Origin: Acidiphilium sp.
Lineage (GTDB): Bacteria; Pseudomonadota; Alphaproteobacteria; Acetobacterales; Acetobacteraceae
Length of the DNA: 64,000 nucleotides
Assembly (NCBI GenBank): GCA_028688905.1
Contig: JAQTXH010000001.1
Span: forward strand, 909,670-973,669
Direction of reading: 5' to 3'
In this document: positions 8,811 to 17,831 of the stretch, piece after piece
Layout of the letters: the number at the start of each line of letters is the position of its first letter
Numbering within the stretch: position 1 is the stretch's first letter
Made by a program: the position numbers and the translations under genes
The notes under the pieces: generated by a model
Databases searched by the model: none
What the model was told of the DNA's origin: nothing
Seen by the model: only the letters and a program-made list of their open reading frames with translations

Positions 8811-10349
8811 ATGATGAGGGCGGCGCGCCGAATAATGCCGCTCTTTTTGCTCTATCTCGGGCTTGGTCTGTTGGTTCTCCTCCCGGTTATCGCCGTGCGC
8901 ATTCCGCCGCTGGTCGATTATCCGAACCATCTGGCGCGATGCTATATTCTGCATAATCTGGCGCATGATGCGGTTTTGCAGCGCTATTATCGCAACGTGA
9001 TGGCGGCGCAGCCCAATCTTGCGCTCGATCTGGTTATTCCGTTTCTCAACCGGTTTTTCTCGATCTGGACGGCGGGGCGTATTTTTATCGGCCTGACGAT
9101 GTTGAGCTTGGTTAGTGGCTGTGCGCTGCTGCATCGCGCGCTGCATGGGCGGTTTTCTGCGTGGCCGGCGTTGGCTTTTTTGTTTGTTTACAATCGCTTG
9201 TTGCTGTGGGGGTTTCTCGGATATCTGTTCGGCCTGGGGGTCGCGTTGGCCGCAGCCGCCGGCTGGGTCGCACTTCAGCGCCGGCCCTGGGGCGTGCGGC
9301 TCGGGTTCGGCCTAGTTACGACGACGGTGATTTATCTGCTGCACCTGTACGCGCTGGGCATTTATACGGTGCTGATCGGCGGGTTTGAGCTTGCCGACGG
9401 GATCAGCCGACGCCGGAGCGCGAACGAACGGGCAGGGCGGGTCCTAGTCACGGCGCTGGCGTTTGCGCCTTCGGTCTGGCTATTCCTGTTCGTCAGCCCG
9501 ACTTCGGCGGCGGCGGGACAATTCGTCTGGGGCAGCGTAACCCGCAAACTGACCGAGCCGTTCAAACTGGTGGTCGCGTACCAGCCGCGCGCGAATGTTG
9601 CCGCCCTGGTCCTGGTGGTTGTGGTGGCGCTGGTTTTGCTGGCACGGGGACGCGTCCGGATCGTGCGTGCCGCGGTGCCAGGCTTGATCGGCCTCGCGGT
9701 GTTGCTGCTGACGATGCCGAATGAGTTGTTTTCCAGTTTCGGCGCTGACCGGCGGATACCCATTGCATTCGCCCTTGTCGCGATTGCCGTGACCGGCTGG
9801 GGTGACGCCTCGGCCGGTTTGCGCCGTGGCGTGATGCTAGGTGCGGGGCTATTGCTGTTCTTGCAGGTTGGCGCGATCACGCGCGCATGGGCACAAAGCC
9901 AAGCGGTATATCGCTCCTACATCGCGGCGTTAAATCATCTGCCGGAGGGCGCGCAACTGCTGGCGGCGGTGCCAGGAACGGTACCCGGATTTCCACCGCT
10001 TTATCATGTCGATGCCTATGCGGTGATCCTGCGCGATGCATTTTTGCCCAGCCTGTTCGCCGCCCCGGAGGATGCCGGATCGAGCATCGCATTCACCCCG
10101 CCATTCGAGGCCCTGCGCCGCCGCACGCCGGGCGTGGTGATCTGGCCGGCAACGCTGGCACGGCTACGAAACCCGGCCTATGCGCGGCGCAAGGGGCCGT
10201 TCCGTGCCGGTTTGATCGCGGATTATGACGCGGCCCTGGTGATCGACCCGCAGATGATCCCGCGATGGGCGCGGTTATCCGGAAACTGTGTTGTCATTGC
10301 CCGTCCGGACGGTGGGGTGTTACTGCGACTGCCCTGCGCGCCGCCGTAA
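8811..10349 (+). CDS. Polytopic membrane protein, glycosyltransferase-like
   Basis: A 512-residue integral membrane protein with about ten hydrophobic helices (for example LFLLYLGLGLLVLLPVIAV near the start) and a soluble C-terminal region. The first periplasmic loop contains RIPPLVDYPNHLARCY, an acidic motif position reminiscent of GT-C glycosyltransferases, but I do not recognise a named family. The next but one gene is a clear GT39-like protein, so transfer of a sugar from a polyprenyl carrier is plausible. Several ATGs (8811, 8814, 8835) could serve as start; none has a strong ribosome site. The tandem dyads lie about 70 bp upstream. Confidence 0.7.
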   Translation: MMRAARRIMPLFLLYLGLGLLVLLPVIAVRIPPLVDYPNHLARCYILHNLAHDAVLQRYYRNVMAAQPNLALDLVIPFLNRFFSIWTAGRIFIGLTMLSLVSGCALLHRALHGRFSAWPALAFLFVYNRLLLWGFLGYLFGLGVALAAAAGWVALQRRPWGVRLGFGLVTTTVIYLLHLYALGIYTVLIGGFELADGISRRRSANERAGRVLVTALAFAPSVWLFLFVSPTSAAAGQFVWGSVTRKLTEPFKLVVAYQPRANVAALVLVVVVALVLLARGRVRIVRAAVPGLIGLAVLLLTMPNELFSSFGADRRIPIAFALVAIAVTGWGDASAGLRRGVMLGAGLLLFLQVGAITRAWAQSQAVYRSYIAALNHLPEGAQLLAAVPGTVPGFPPLYHVDAYAVILRDAFLPSLFAAPEDAGSSIAFTPPFEALRRRTPGVVIWPATLARLRNPAYARRKGPFRAGLIADYDAALVIDPQMIPRWARLSGNCVVIARPDGGVLLRLPCAPP

Positions 10350-10396
10350 TCGCGGCAACTGCCACATCCGCTCCCAGACTATGACAGGATTCCGCC

Positions 10397-10630
10397 ATGA
10401 TTGCGGTGTTGAAGGAAGTCCGGCGCTTCAGCGGAACCCATGCCATGCATCATCGCTCACTCTTCGACATTGCCTTCGCTGCGATTGGGATGACCCCTGC
10501 GGCGCTTTCACCACCGGGAAATTATCAGTCTGACCGCCAGATCCGACGCAATCCTGATGACGACTGGCTCGACGGGAACTGGATCGCCGCATCCGAACCC
10601 CAATTTGGCGACGGCGCCGAGGCGGAATAA
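10397..10630 (+). CDS. Small hypothetical protein (77 aa)
   Basis: A short frame between two membrane protein genes, beginning MIAVLKEVRRFSG and ending in an acidic tail (FGDGAEAE). It is not recognised. Support for it being real is its position: it fills most of a 283-bp gap, lies on the coding strand, and its TAA stop is 2 bp before the ATG of the GT39-like gene, which would allow translational coupling. A weak AGGA lies 6 bp before its ATG. It could equally be a chance frame in a leader region. Confidence 0.4.
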   Translation: MIAVLKEVRRFSGTHAMHHRSLFDIAFAAIGMTPAALSPPGNYQSDRQIRRNPDDDWLDGNWIAASEPQFGDGAEAE

Positions 10631-10632
10631 GA

Positions 10633-12267
10633 ATGCCAGATAATGGTTCCGCCTCCCGCTTTGTCGTTATTCCGTTACATGCCCATGGTGAAGTCGTCGC
10701 AATGATCCGGTCAGGAACCACTAAAATCCCTCAGGGTGCGGTTGTCACAGGGTGGGCCGGCGCGTTCGCGATTTTTGCGGTGGCGCTGGCGGCGAGGCTG
10801 TTCGGGCTGGGTGCCAAACCATTCTGGCTCGATGAGGTCTTCACCGTCAATCGCGCATCGCTGCCGGTTCCGGCGCTGATCGCCAATTCGCTGCGCAATC
10901 ATCATCTGCCGAGTTTTTTCCTGCTGGAACACGCGCTGATCGGCCTGGGTGCCGGCCCCGGGACATGGGCGCTACGGGCGATACCGGCAGTAGCGGGCGC
11001 GCTTACGGCTGTGCTGGTATTCGCGATTGCGTGGAAAATCGGCGGTCGCGCGGCAGCCTGGCTTGCCGGACTGTTGATGGCGCTGGCACCGTTGCAAGTG
11101 GGGTTCGGCCAGGAAGCGCGATCCTACACGATGATGATGGCATTCATTTTGCTTGCCCTATGGGGACTGATCGGCCTCGCCCTGGAGCCGGATGCCGCCG
11201 CATGCCGCCTACGCGAGCGCGCCGCGCCGCGTAGGGCCTGGGCGGCCTATGGTGTGGGCACGTTGGGGGCGCTGTGGACCCTGGGCGATTCGATCCCGTG
11301 GCTGATTGCGGCCAATATCGCGATGGTGGTGGCCATCCTGCCGCGCGTGACGGCAAAGCGCCGGTTTTTGGTGAATTGGGGTGTCATCCAGGCGGCAATC
11401 GTTTTCGCGGCGGCACCTGGTTATATCGCGATGATGCAGGCGGTGCGCGATCATGTGATGCGCAGCTTCAGTTGGATTCCACCGTTATCGCTGCGGGCAG
11501 GTTGGTCTGACGCGGCGAGCCTGTACGGTTTGCGTGACGCGACCATGGTGACGATGCATCTGCTGCCAACGCCGATTCCCGCCCTTGCGGCAATCGTTTT
11601 CGTCTCGGCCTGTGCGGGGGTGTGGCACCTGCGCCGCCAGCGTGCGCCGCTGATCGTGCTGGTGATTGCCTTCGTCGGGTTGCCAATCTCACTGGCACTG
11701 ATTTCGCTGATCCATCCGGTGCTGCTGCCGCGCTATTTGCTGTGGAGCGCCGCGCCATTCTTCATCCTCGCCGGATTTGGGATCGAGGCGTTGCCCCGGC
11801 GGGGACGTACCCTGATTCTTGGGGCGGCGGCGGTGATGCTCGCGGTCAATTTGTTCCCTTACTATCGGGCAGAAACCAAGCCGCGCTGGAATGAAGCGGC
11901 GGTGATTCTCGACGGCAGGATGGCGGCAGGCGATATGCTGCTGGTAAGTGACGGGTCTGCGCCGTTTATGCTCGATTTCGATCTGAAGACGATCAATCCT
12001 AATCACGCGCGATGGAAATCGACCAGTCACGTAAAACGGGCGGCAATAGCGCTGGCGCATGGGCATCGGGTGTTTGCGGTCTATGGGCCGGCGGGGCAGG
12101 GTAAGGAGCCTGGCGAACCGGCGTTTCTTGCCAAGATCGCGGCTCTCGGTGGTACCGCCGCGCCGATCAGAGCGGGTTCGGAAATCACCATTGAACAGAT
12201 CGACCCAGGGTCGCCCGGGGTGGTCGCATGCTCGGATGGCAACACCGATCCGGCGGCGTGTCCGTGA
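10633..12267 (+). CDS. Glycosyltransferase family 39-like membrane protein
   Basis: A 544-residue polytopic protein with the hallmark first-loop motif RLFGLGAKPFWLDEVFTVNR (acidic pair in the first periplasmic loop), followed by GQEARSYTMMM, as in ArnT/PMT-like GT-C enzymes that move sugars from undecaprenyl phosphate onto cell-surface acceptors. About eleven hydrophobic helices precede a C-terminal periplasmic domain (from about residue 420). A later in-frame ATG (MIRSGTT, 10702) is also possible as start. Its 3' end lies 28 bp from the left end of a Tn3 transposon and appears complete. Convergent beyond the transposon are a GT2 gene and a TVP38 gene, suggesting a once-continuous envelope glycan region. 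Confidence 0.82.
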   Translation: MPDNGSASRFVVIPLHAHGEVVAMIRSGTTKIPQGAVVTGWAGAFAIFAVALAARLFGLGAKPFWLDEVFTVNRASLPVPALIANSLRNHHLPSFFLLEHALIGLGAGPGTWALRAIPAVAGALTAVLVFAIAWKIGGRAAAWLAGLLMALAPLQVGFGQEARSYTMMMAFILLALWGLIGLALEPDAAACRLRERAAPRRAWAAYGVGTLGALWTLGDSIPWLIAANIAMVVAILPRVTAKRRFLVNWGVIQAAIVFAAAPGYIAMMQAVRDHVMRSFSWIPPLSLRAGWSDAASLYGLRDATMVTMHLLPTPIPALAAIVFVSACAGVWHLRRQRAPLIVLVIAFVGLPISLALISLIHPVLLPRYLLWSAAPFFILAGFGIEALPRRGRTLILGAAAVMLAVNLFPYYRAETKPRWNEAAVILDGRMAAGDMLLVSDGSAPFMLDFDLKTINPNHARWKSTSHVKRAAIALAHGHRVFAVYGPAGQGKEPGEPAFLAKIAALGGTAAPIRAGSEITIEQIDPGSPGVVACSDGNTDPAACP

Positions 12268-12295
12268 ACGTCGTGTCAGTACGCTATCAGCTTTA

Positions 12296-12333
12296 GGCCT
12301 GTGCGGCTGAGCGGAACAGAAAAGCGGCGTAAG
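12296..12333. repeat. Left inverted repeat of transposon 1
   Basis: A 38-bp terminal repeat beginning GGCCTGTGCGGCTGAG and ending AAAAGCGGCGTAAG, flanked outside by CTTTA. It pairs with 16039-16076 with one mismatch (GCGG against GAGG). Confidence 0.95.
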
Positions 12334-12338
12334 ACTGC

Positions 12339-15300
12339 TCAAAAGTCCCATGCGGAAGTAGGGTTCCTGAGCGGCCTGAGACCGCCGTTCATAACGGTGT
12401 CGGGCAGCGAGAAGTCGTACCGCCCGAGGAAGTTGAGATGGCGCCAAATCAGCGGGGAGAGGTGGGCGATGTCGTCGTTACTGACGTCCATGAAGTCCGA
12501 CCTGACTTGGCGGATAGCCTCCTGCATGTAGATGGCGTTCCAATGCACGACGGCATTGAGAGCGAGGCCAAGGGCACCAAGCTGCTCTTCCTGCCCCTGT
12601 TGAAGCGGACTTCTGATTTCGCCGCGTTCGCCGTGATGAATGCGCCGGCCGAGGCGGTGGCGCAGTTCCGTGTGGTTGAGCTGGGTCAGGATGCGCCGGC
12701 GGAACGCCGCGTCGTCGACGTAGTGAAGGATGTGGATCGTCTTGGCGGCCCTGCCGATTTCGGAGAGCGCGCGGGCCAGGGTGGTCGGCTTGTCCCTGAC
12801 CTGGAGGGTCCGCATGATGCCCGCCGCCTTGAGATGCCCGAGTTTCAGCGAGCCAGCGAGGCGGATGGCATCCGCCCAGTTCTCCCGGATCAGCGGCAGG
12901 TTAATGGTGCCTTTGCTGACACCGTTAAACGGGCCGTAATCGGCTTTCCGGTCGATCCGCCAGAGCCTGGCGTCGCCGAGGTCGGCCAGGCGCGGGCTGA
13001 ACTGGTAGCCGAGCAGCCAGAACAGGCCGAACACCGCATCGGAGTACGCGGCGGTGTCGGTCATGAATTCGACCGGCTCCAGCTCGGTTTCCTGTTCGAG
13101 GAGAAGGGCGAGCAGCACCAGGCTGTCGCGCAGGGTACCGGGAACGACGATGCCGTTCAGGCCGCTGAACTGGTTGGACAGCAGGTTGTACCAGGTCACG
13201 CCGCGGGATTGGCCGAAATACTTCGGGTTCGGCCCGGCATGGATGGCACTCGACGGGGCGGTGAAGCGCATGCCGTCCGCCGAGGCGACATCGCCGGCAC
13301 CCCAGATTTTGATGAGCGGCAGCGCGGCATGGGCGGACACGATCCGCGCACTGGCGGCCGCGATGGTTTCCGGCCGGATGAAGTTCTGGCTGACCCAGGC
13401 CAAACGCTCCCGCCGGAGCGCCGGAACATCCTGCCGGCTAACCGCCTCGATGCCGATATTGCAGGCTTCCGCGACCAGGGCGGCGCACAGGCTGGTCTCG
13501 AAATGCTCTACCCTGGCCTGCCGCTCGCTGAGATGGGTGAAGGCCTTGGCAAAGCCGGTGCGTTGCATGATTTCTAGGACAAGGTCTGGCATGCCGGCTT
13601 TCGGCATGCGCCCCTGAACGGCCGGCCGCAGGGCGCGCATGCCCTCCGTATCCTCCAGCCGGTCGAGCGGCGTGACGACAATGCGGGTTTTGCCGTCCAC
13701 GGTCTCGAAGCGCAGATCGGGGTTGCTCGCCGCCCGATCGGCGACGGTGCGGTAGGCACCATCGAGCAGCTTCGACAAGGCGGCGATCTCGGTCTCGGCA
13801 TCCAGCGAGCGGTTGAGCGCCCGGCAGACGACCAGCTTGGACGCCTGCCATGTCGCGCCGTCCAGCATCCCGCGCCTGGGATCGCCGTACCGGGTGCCGG
13901 GGCTTGTGAAAATATCGCGGCGCTTCACGGCAGCTCGCCATGCATCGATGATGGCGAACACATAGGCCTTCGGATCGGCCACACGACCTTCCTCGTCTAG
14001 CACGTGCGGCTGCCAGGCTTTCGGGATCGCTGCTGCCGGCGCATCGCGCATTTTGGCATGGGACCAGTCGGCAATTTTCGCGAGATAGCGGATCGCTTCC
14101 TGCACGGCTTTGCCGCCAGGTGCGGCGTCCATCTCCAGCCTGGTGGCAATATTGAAGAACAACCGGCGCGCCCTGCGCCATCGAGCGAGAAGCTCCGCAT
14201 AAGGCTTGGCGTCGCGGGGCCTGGCGATCGCATCGACCTCGGCCATCGCGGCCACGAGATCGTCGCGGGGAAGCCGCTCGAACAGGACTTCGCGCCACAG
14301 GTCGAGCGGCAGGGCATTTTCTTCAAAGACCAGCTTGGCCATGTCGCGCAGCAGAAGCGCTGCATCGTCGAGATCGCGCAGGCTTCTCAGCCGGGCCTGC
14401 TTGTCCGCGGCTTCGGCATCCTTGACCAGGTCGGTGACCAACGCCTCGGCCAGTTCGGCGGCATCATCCTGCGCTGCCGACTCAAGCGTATGGAACAGCG
14501 CCGCCACGGTAGCCGTCCGGCGCGGTTCCTGGAGGGCAGCGATCGCGGACGGCTTACCCGCACGCGCGACCCGCGCTAGCCGCTCCAGGCTCGCGGCGGG
14601 AACGCCCCTTGGCGGCGATGGCCGCAGATCGAACGCGCGAATGGCTTCGAGCCTGTTCAGGTGATGCAGGAACTCGCCGGAGGACCGCTGGGTCGGCACG
14701 GTTCGCAGGGCGTCCAGCGCAGCGAAGCCGCTTTCGCTGCCTTCATCGAACAGCTTGGCAATGCGCTCGCGCTGCTTGTCGTCGAGAGCGGCAACAAGAC
14801 GCTTCCAAAGACGCTTTTGCGCCCGATCCCGGATGCGGCCCACAAAACGTTCGAGGACGCTGACGCCCGGCAGCAGCACCTTGTTGACGACAAGCCACGA
14901 CGCGGCGCGCTCGATCAGCGGGCCGGGGTGGTCGTCGCCGCTCCAGCACAATGCATAAAGCCATCGGGTCAGACGAAACCGGGCAGGTCCATTGTCCGCA
15001 AATTCGGTAAAGCCATAACGGTCACGGATTAGGGCAAGATGCCGGATGCGCCGGCTATTATGGTCAAAATAGCCCTTGATAGAGGTTCCTTCCTTCAGGC
15101 CAAGCTGGCTGATCAGGAAAGCCGTGACAGAGCCAGGGATTTCGAGATCAGCACCAGGGAAGACGCCGAGGAACCTGGCCGACCCCAGCATGAGCGCGAA
15201 GCCCAGGCGGTTGTGGTCTCCACGCAGCCCATCGGTGACCTCACGGTCGCTTCGGTCCAAATAAAAATACTGCGCCAGCTGATCCGGCGAAGGAGCGGCT

Positions 15301-15353
15301 GTAAAATTGGCATAGCGTTGCCGCTGCTCGTCGGACAGGTGGCGGGTGGGCAT
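12339..15353 (-). CDS. tnpA: Tn3 family transposase
   Basis: A 1004-residue DDE transposase of standard Tn3 size that catalyses replicative transposition. The N-terminal DUF4158-type domain starts MPTRHLSDEQRQRY with FYLDRSD. The catalytic core shows the first Asp in ADGMRFTAPSS, the second in the EFMTDTAAYSDAVFGLFW region and the Glu in NHTELRHRLGRRIHHG. Its stop lies 5 bp inside the left inverted repeat. It is transcribed away from tnpR, with the AT-rich res region between them. The gene is intact with no frameshift, so the element may be active. Confidence 0.97.
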   Translation of the reverse strand: MPTRHLSDEQRQRYANFTAAPSPDQLAQYFYLDRSDREVTDGLRGDHNRLGFALMLGSARFLGVFPGADLEIPGSVTAFLISQLGLKEGTSIKGYFDHNSRRIRHLALIRDRYGFTEFADNGPARFRLTRWLYALCWSGDDHPGPLIERAASWLVVNKVLLPGVSVLERFVGRIRDRAQKRLWKRLVAALDDKQRERIAKLFDEGSESGFAALDALRTVPTQRSSGEFLHHLNRLEAIRAFDLRPSPPRGVPAASLERLARVARAGKPSAIAALQEPRRTATVAALFHTLESAAQDDAAELAEALVTDLVKDAEAADKQARLRSLRDLDDAALLLRDMAKLVFEENALPLDLWREVLFERLPRDDLVAAMAEVDAIARPRDAKPYAELLARWRRARRLFFNIATRLEMDAAPGGKAVQEAIRYLAKIADWSHAKMRDAPAAAIPKAWQPHVLDEEGRVADPKAYVFAIIDAWRAAVKRRDIFTSPGTRYGDPRRGMLDGATWQASKLVVCRALNRSLDAETEIAALSKLLDGAYRTVADRAASNPDLRFETVDGKTRIVVTPLDRLEDTEGMRALRPAVQGRMPKAGMPDLVLEIMQRTGFAKAFTHLSERQARVEHFETSLCAALVAEACNIGIEAVSRQDVPALRRERLAWVSQNFIRPETIAAASARIVSAHAALPLIKIWGAGDVASADGMRFTAPSSAIHAGPNPKYFGQSRGVTWYNLLSNQFSGLNGIVVPGTLRDSLVLLALLLEQETELEPVEFMTDTAAYSDAVFGLFWLLGYQFSPRLADLGDARLWRIDRKADYGPFNGVSKGTINLPLIRENWADAIRLAGSLKLGHLKAAGIMRTLQVRDKPTTLARALSEIGRAAKTIHILHYVDDAAFRRRILTQLNHTELRHRLGRRIHHGERGEIRSPLQQGQEEQLGALGLALNAVVHWNAIYMQEAIRQVRSDFMDVSNDDIAHLSPLIWRHLNFLGRYDFSLPDTVMNGGLRPLRNPTSAWDF

Positions 15354-15484
15354 ATCGTGCGGAACTTAGGAGTTTTGCGAAGGGTTAACGAGGCACGGAA
15401 AACACGTGATATTTTCCTTGCAAAATACCTATGCGGAAATCAATATATTTGCAATATGTTTTGCAACGCCGGGAAGGCACTCGC
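15354..15484. promoter_or_regulatory. res site and divergent tnpA/tnpR promoters
   Basis: A 131-bp gap between divergent tnpA and tnpR that is much more AT-rich than its surroundings. It contains several variants of TTTTGCAA/TTGCAAAAT, for example near 15417, 15450 and 15462, as expected for repeated resolvase-binding subsites. In Tn3 elements with this gene arrangement the cointegrate resolution site and both promoters lie here. The exact crossover point was not determined. Confidence 0.65.
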
Positions 15485-16033
15485 ATGAAGCTTGGGTACG
15501 CACGGGTCTCGACCGGGGACCAGAACCTCGAAGGTCAGTGCCAGCGCCTCTCGGCGGCCGGATGCGAAAAGCTGTTCGAGGAGAAAATCTCCGGCGCAAC
15601 ACGCAATCGCCCCAAGCTCGAGAAGTTGATCGAGCACCTTCGCAAAGATGACATCCTGGTCGTGACCCGCCTCGACCGCTTGGCCCGCTCAACCTCCGAT
15701 CTCCTGCGGATAGCCGAACGCCTCACCGAAAAAAGCGCAGGATTACAGTCCCTTGACGAACCGTGGGCCGACACGACAAGCCCTTCCGGCCGGATGGTCA
15801 TGACGATCTTCGCAGGCATAGCCGAGTTCGAGCGCACTCTCATCATCAGCCGGACAAACGACGGCAGGGTGACCGCCAAAGCACGCGGCGTCGTCTTTGG
15901 ACGGCCAAAGAAAATGCGCCCGGATCAGCAGCAACTGGCACGGGAACTCGTGCGAGATGGGAAGTCGATCAGCGCCGTTGCCAGGACCTTCGACGTTCAC
16001 CCGGCGACGATTTACCGCGTCATTGAGGGATAG
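15485..16033 (+). CDS. tnpR: Tn3 resolvase (serine recombinase)
   Basis: A 182-residue serine recombinase resolving transposition cointegrates. The catalytic serine is in MKLGYARVSTGDQNLEGQ; the arginines are in VTRLDRLARSTSDL and the conserved FAGIAEFERTLI region follows. A C-terminal helix-turn-helix (SISAVARTFDVHPATIYRVI) binds res. The start at MKLGYARV, preceded by GGGAAGG, is chosen over the upstream extension. It reads towards the right inverted repeat, ending 5 bp before it. Confidence 0.95.
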   Translation: MKLGYARVSTGDQNLEGQCQRLSAAGCEKLFEEKISGATRNRPKLEKLIEHLRKDDILVVTRLDRLARSTSDLLRIAERLTEKSAGLQSLDEPWADTTSPSGRMVMTIFAGIAEFERTLIISRTNDGRVTAKARGVVFGRPKKMRPDQQQLARELVRDGKSISAVARTFDVHPATIYRVIEG

Positions 16034-16038
16034 GTGGC

Positions 16039-16076
16039 CTTACGCCGCTTTTCTGTTCCTCTCAGCCGCACAGGCC
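16039..16076. repeat. Right inverted repeat of transposon 1
   Basis: The reverse complement of the left terminal repeat with one mismatch. It is flanked outside by the second copy of the CTTTA target duplication (16077-16081). Confidence 0.95.
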
Positions 16077-16115
16077 CTTTAACAGAATCAGACAGCTAAG
16101 CTGACGAAACCAACG

Positions 16116-16790
16116 TTACTCGGCCAGGGCTGGACCGGTTGATGCGCGATGCCGGCCACGCCGGAGCAGCATGATGCCAATCGTGGTCGAGGCCGCGAAC
16201 AGGCCGACGCCGATCTCGATTTGGGTGCCGCGCGCAATGCGGCTACCGGAGCCGAGCAAAGCGAAAATCACGGTCTGCGGCACGAAACCCACGGCGGACC
16301 CCATGATGAACCCGCGCAACGGCACCGCCGAAACCCCAGCCAGAAGATTAAGCAACAAATTGTTTCCTACCGGCATCAGGCGCAGAGTGAGGGCGGTGAT
16401 AAACGGCTTTGTGGTGAGCAGCCGGTCGAGGCGCAGCGCGCGACCCCGCAGACGCGACTGCACGAAATCCCGCGCGATCAACCGTGCCCAGAAAAAATCG
16501 GCGGCGCACCCAACGACCTGCGCCAGCAGCGCCAGCGCACCACCTTCTGCGACACCCCAGGCATAGCCCGCCGCGAACGCAACGATTTGGCGCGGCATAC
16601 CGACTGCGCAAGCCAACGCGCCGAGGCCGACGACCATGGCCGCATCCGCGAGGCTGGCGTGGGCGTGCGCATGCGATTTCAGGATCGCTCCGAACGGCAA
16701 CATGTGCAACGCCAGCGCCCCTCCGGTGAGGCCGAGCAGCAATAGTGCCGGCTTGACGATCAGTTTCAGCACGAGCGGAGGTCGGGGCAT
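16116..16790 (-). CDS. TVP38/TMEM64 family membrane protein
   Basis: A 224-residue inner-membrane protein of the TVP38/TMEM64 (DedA-like VTT) family. Several helices are visible, including the family landmark VAFAAGYAWGVAEGGALALL and the RLMPVGNNLLLNLLAGVSAV stretch with its conserved arginine and proline. DedA-superfamily proteins are implicated in lipid flipping and membrane homeostasis. It starts 10 bp after the end of the GT2 gene and is probably cotranscribed with it, which suggests lipid-linked sugar handling (inference). Its 3' end is 35 bp from the transposon target duplication and is undamaged. Confidence 0.82.
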   Translation of the reverse strand: MPRPPLVLKLIVKPALLLLGLTGGALALHMLPFGAILKSHAHAHASLADAAMVVGLGALACAVGMPRQIVAFAAGYAWGVAEGGALALLAQVVGCAADFFWARLIARDFVQSRLRGRALRLDRLLTTKPFITALTLRLMPVGNNLLLNLLAGVSAVPLRGFIMGSAVGFVPQTVIFALLGSGSRIARGTQIEIGVGLFAASTTIGIMLLRRGRHRASTGPALAE

Positions 16791-16800
16791 TCGGGACCGC

Positions 16801-17610
16801 CTACTTGCTGTGTTCGAGCGGTTGATGCGCCAGGCTTGCCGTAGTCGTGGGTACTAATGGGGCGGTCTGTGTCGTATCGCCGGGGGTGATCTCGGGGCGG
16901 TTCCAGCGGTGCTGTAGCCAGAATACCCCGGCCAGATCGACCACGCCCACTTTCAGACGGCCCCAGGTGCCGTAGTGCGAAGCGCCTGACTGACGAGGCC
17001 GGTGACCGACCGGGTGGGAGATCACGGCACCACCGGCGCGGATGAACAGCGCCGGCAGAAATCGATGCATGTGGTCGAAATGTGGCAAGGCCAGAAACGC
17101 GTCGCGTCGAAACAGTTTCAAGCCACAGCCGGTGTCGGGCGTTGCGTCGCCCAGCAGGCGCGCGCGTATTTTGTTGGCGATGCGCGAACTGAACCGCTTG
17201 ACCGCGTCGTCCTGCCGGTGTTGGCGGTGACCGGCGATCAGGATGGGGGCAGCGGTTCGGTCGCGGCGCAGTGCGACATCGATCATGGCAGGGATGTCGG
17301 CGGGGTCGTTCTGGCCATCGCCATCGAGTGTGGCAATCCAGGTGGCGTCGGCGTGGCGCACGCCAGTGATGATGGCCGCACTCTGACCACAGCTCGCCCG
17401 GTGGTGGACGACGCGCAGATCGTGGCTGGCGCACGCGGCCCGGGTCAGAATGGCCCCGGTCGCGTCGGTGCTGCCATCGTCGACATAGACGATCTCGTAG
17501 TCGAGGCCCGCCATGGCTGTGCGGATTTCGCGCAGCAAGGGTTCGATGTTCGCAGCCTCGTTATGCACCGGCACAACGACGGCAACGCTGCGGCTGGTTG
17601 GATTTTGCAT
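16801..17610 (-). CDS. Glycosyltransferase family 2 (polyprenyl-phosphate sugar transferase-like)
   Basis: A 269-residue GT2 enzyme of the DPM1/ArnC type, which moves a sugar from a nucleotide donor to a polyprenyl phosphate. The GT-A fold landmarks are VVVPVHNEAANIEPLL at the start, VYVDDGSTDAT, the DxD-type LDGDGQNDPADI and the later DTGCGLKLFRRDAF. It lacks the two C-terminal membrane helices that ArnC has, as in soluble DPM1-like enzymes. With the TVP38 gene downstream and GT-C-like genes beyond the transposon, it could supply the lipid-linked donor for surface glycan modification (inference). Confidence 0.88.
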   Translation of the reverse strand: MQNPTSRSVAVVVPVHNEAANIEPLLREIRTAMAGLDYEIVYVDDGSTDATGAILTRAACASHDLRVVHHRASCGQSAAIITGVRHADATWIATLDGDGQNDPADIPAMIDVALRRDRTAAPILIAGHRQHRQDDAVKRFSSRIANKIRARLLGDATPDTGCGLKLFRRDAFLALPHFDHMHRFLPALFIRAGGAVISHPVGHRPRQSGASHYGTWGRLKVGVVDLAGVFWLQHRWNRPEITPGDTTQTAPLVPTTTASLAHQPLEHSK

Positions 17611-17831
17611 GGTCCGGTTTCCTGATCTGGCTGATCCATAGTCATCGCAGCATTGTGAGCGAATTTGGGCATATCTGTGGCCAAGATTAGGACAGCGCAG
17701 AATGTGATCGATACGGGCAGAATCCGGTTGTCACCTTTATCATCGCGGCTTCATTAGTTTCCATAATATTTCTTCTGCGACTTTTAAAACAGCTCACAGG
17801 CTCCGGCTGCAACCCTACTGAGGGGTGCGGG

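Larger units (their letters stand above)
12296..16076. mobile_element. Tn3-family transposon 1 (3,781 bp, tnpA/tnpR only)
   Basis: A complete minimal Tn3-family element. Terminal inverted repeats of 38 bp (12296-12333 and 16039-16076) match at 37 positions. The 5 bp outside both ends are CTTTA (12291-12295 and 16077-16081), a target duplication of exactly the size this family makes, so the insertion is intact and probably fairly recent. Inside are only tnpA and a divergently transcribed tnpR with a res region between them; there is no passenger gene. It landed between the 3' ends of two convergent genes and disrupts neither. Confidence 0.95.

Noticed and set aside
17611-17831. Small genes between the GT2 and GlxA-type genes
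   Set aside because: The short frames there have no ribosome sites and no recognisable content; the gap looks like ordinary intergenic DNA.
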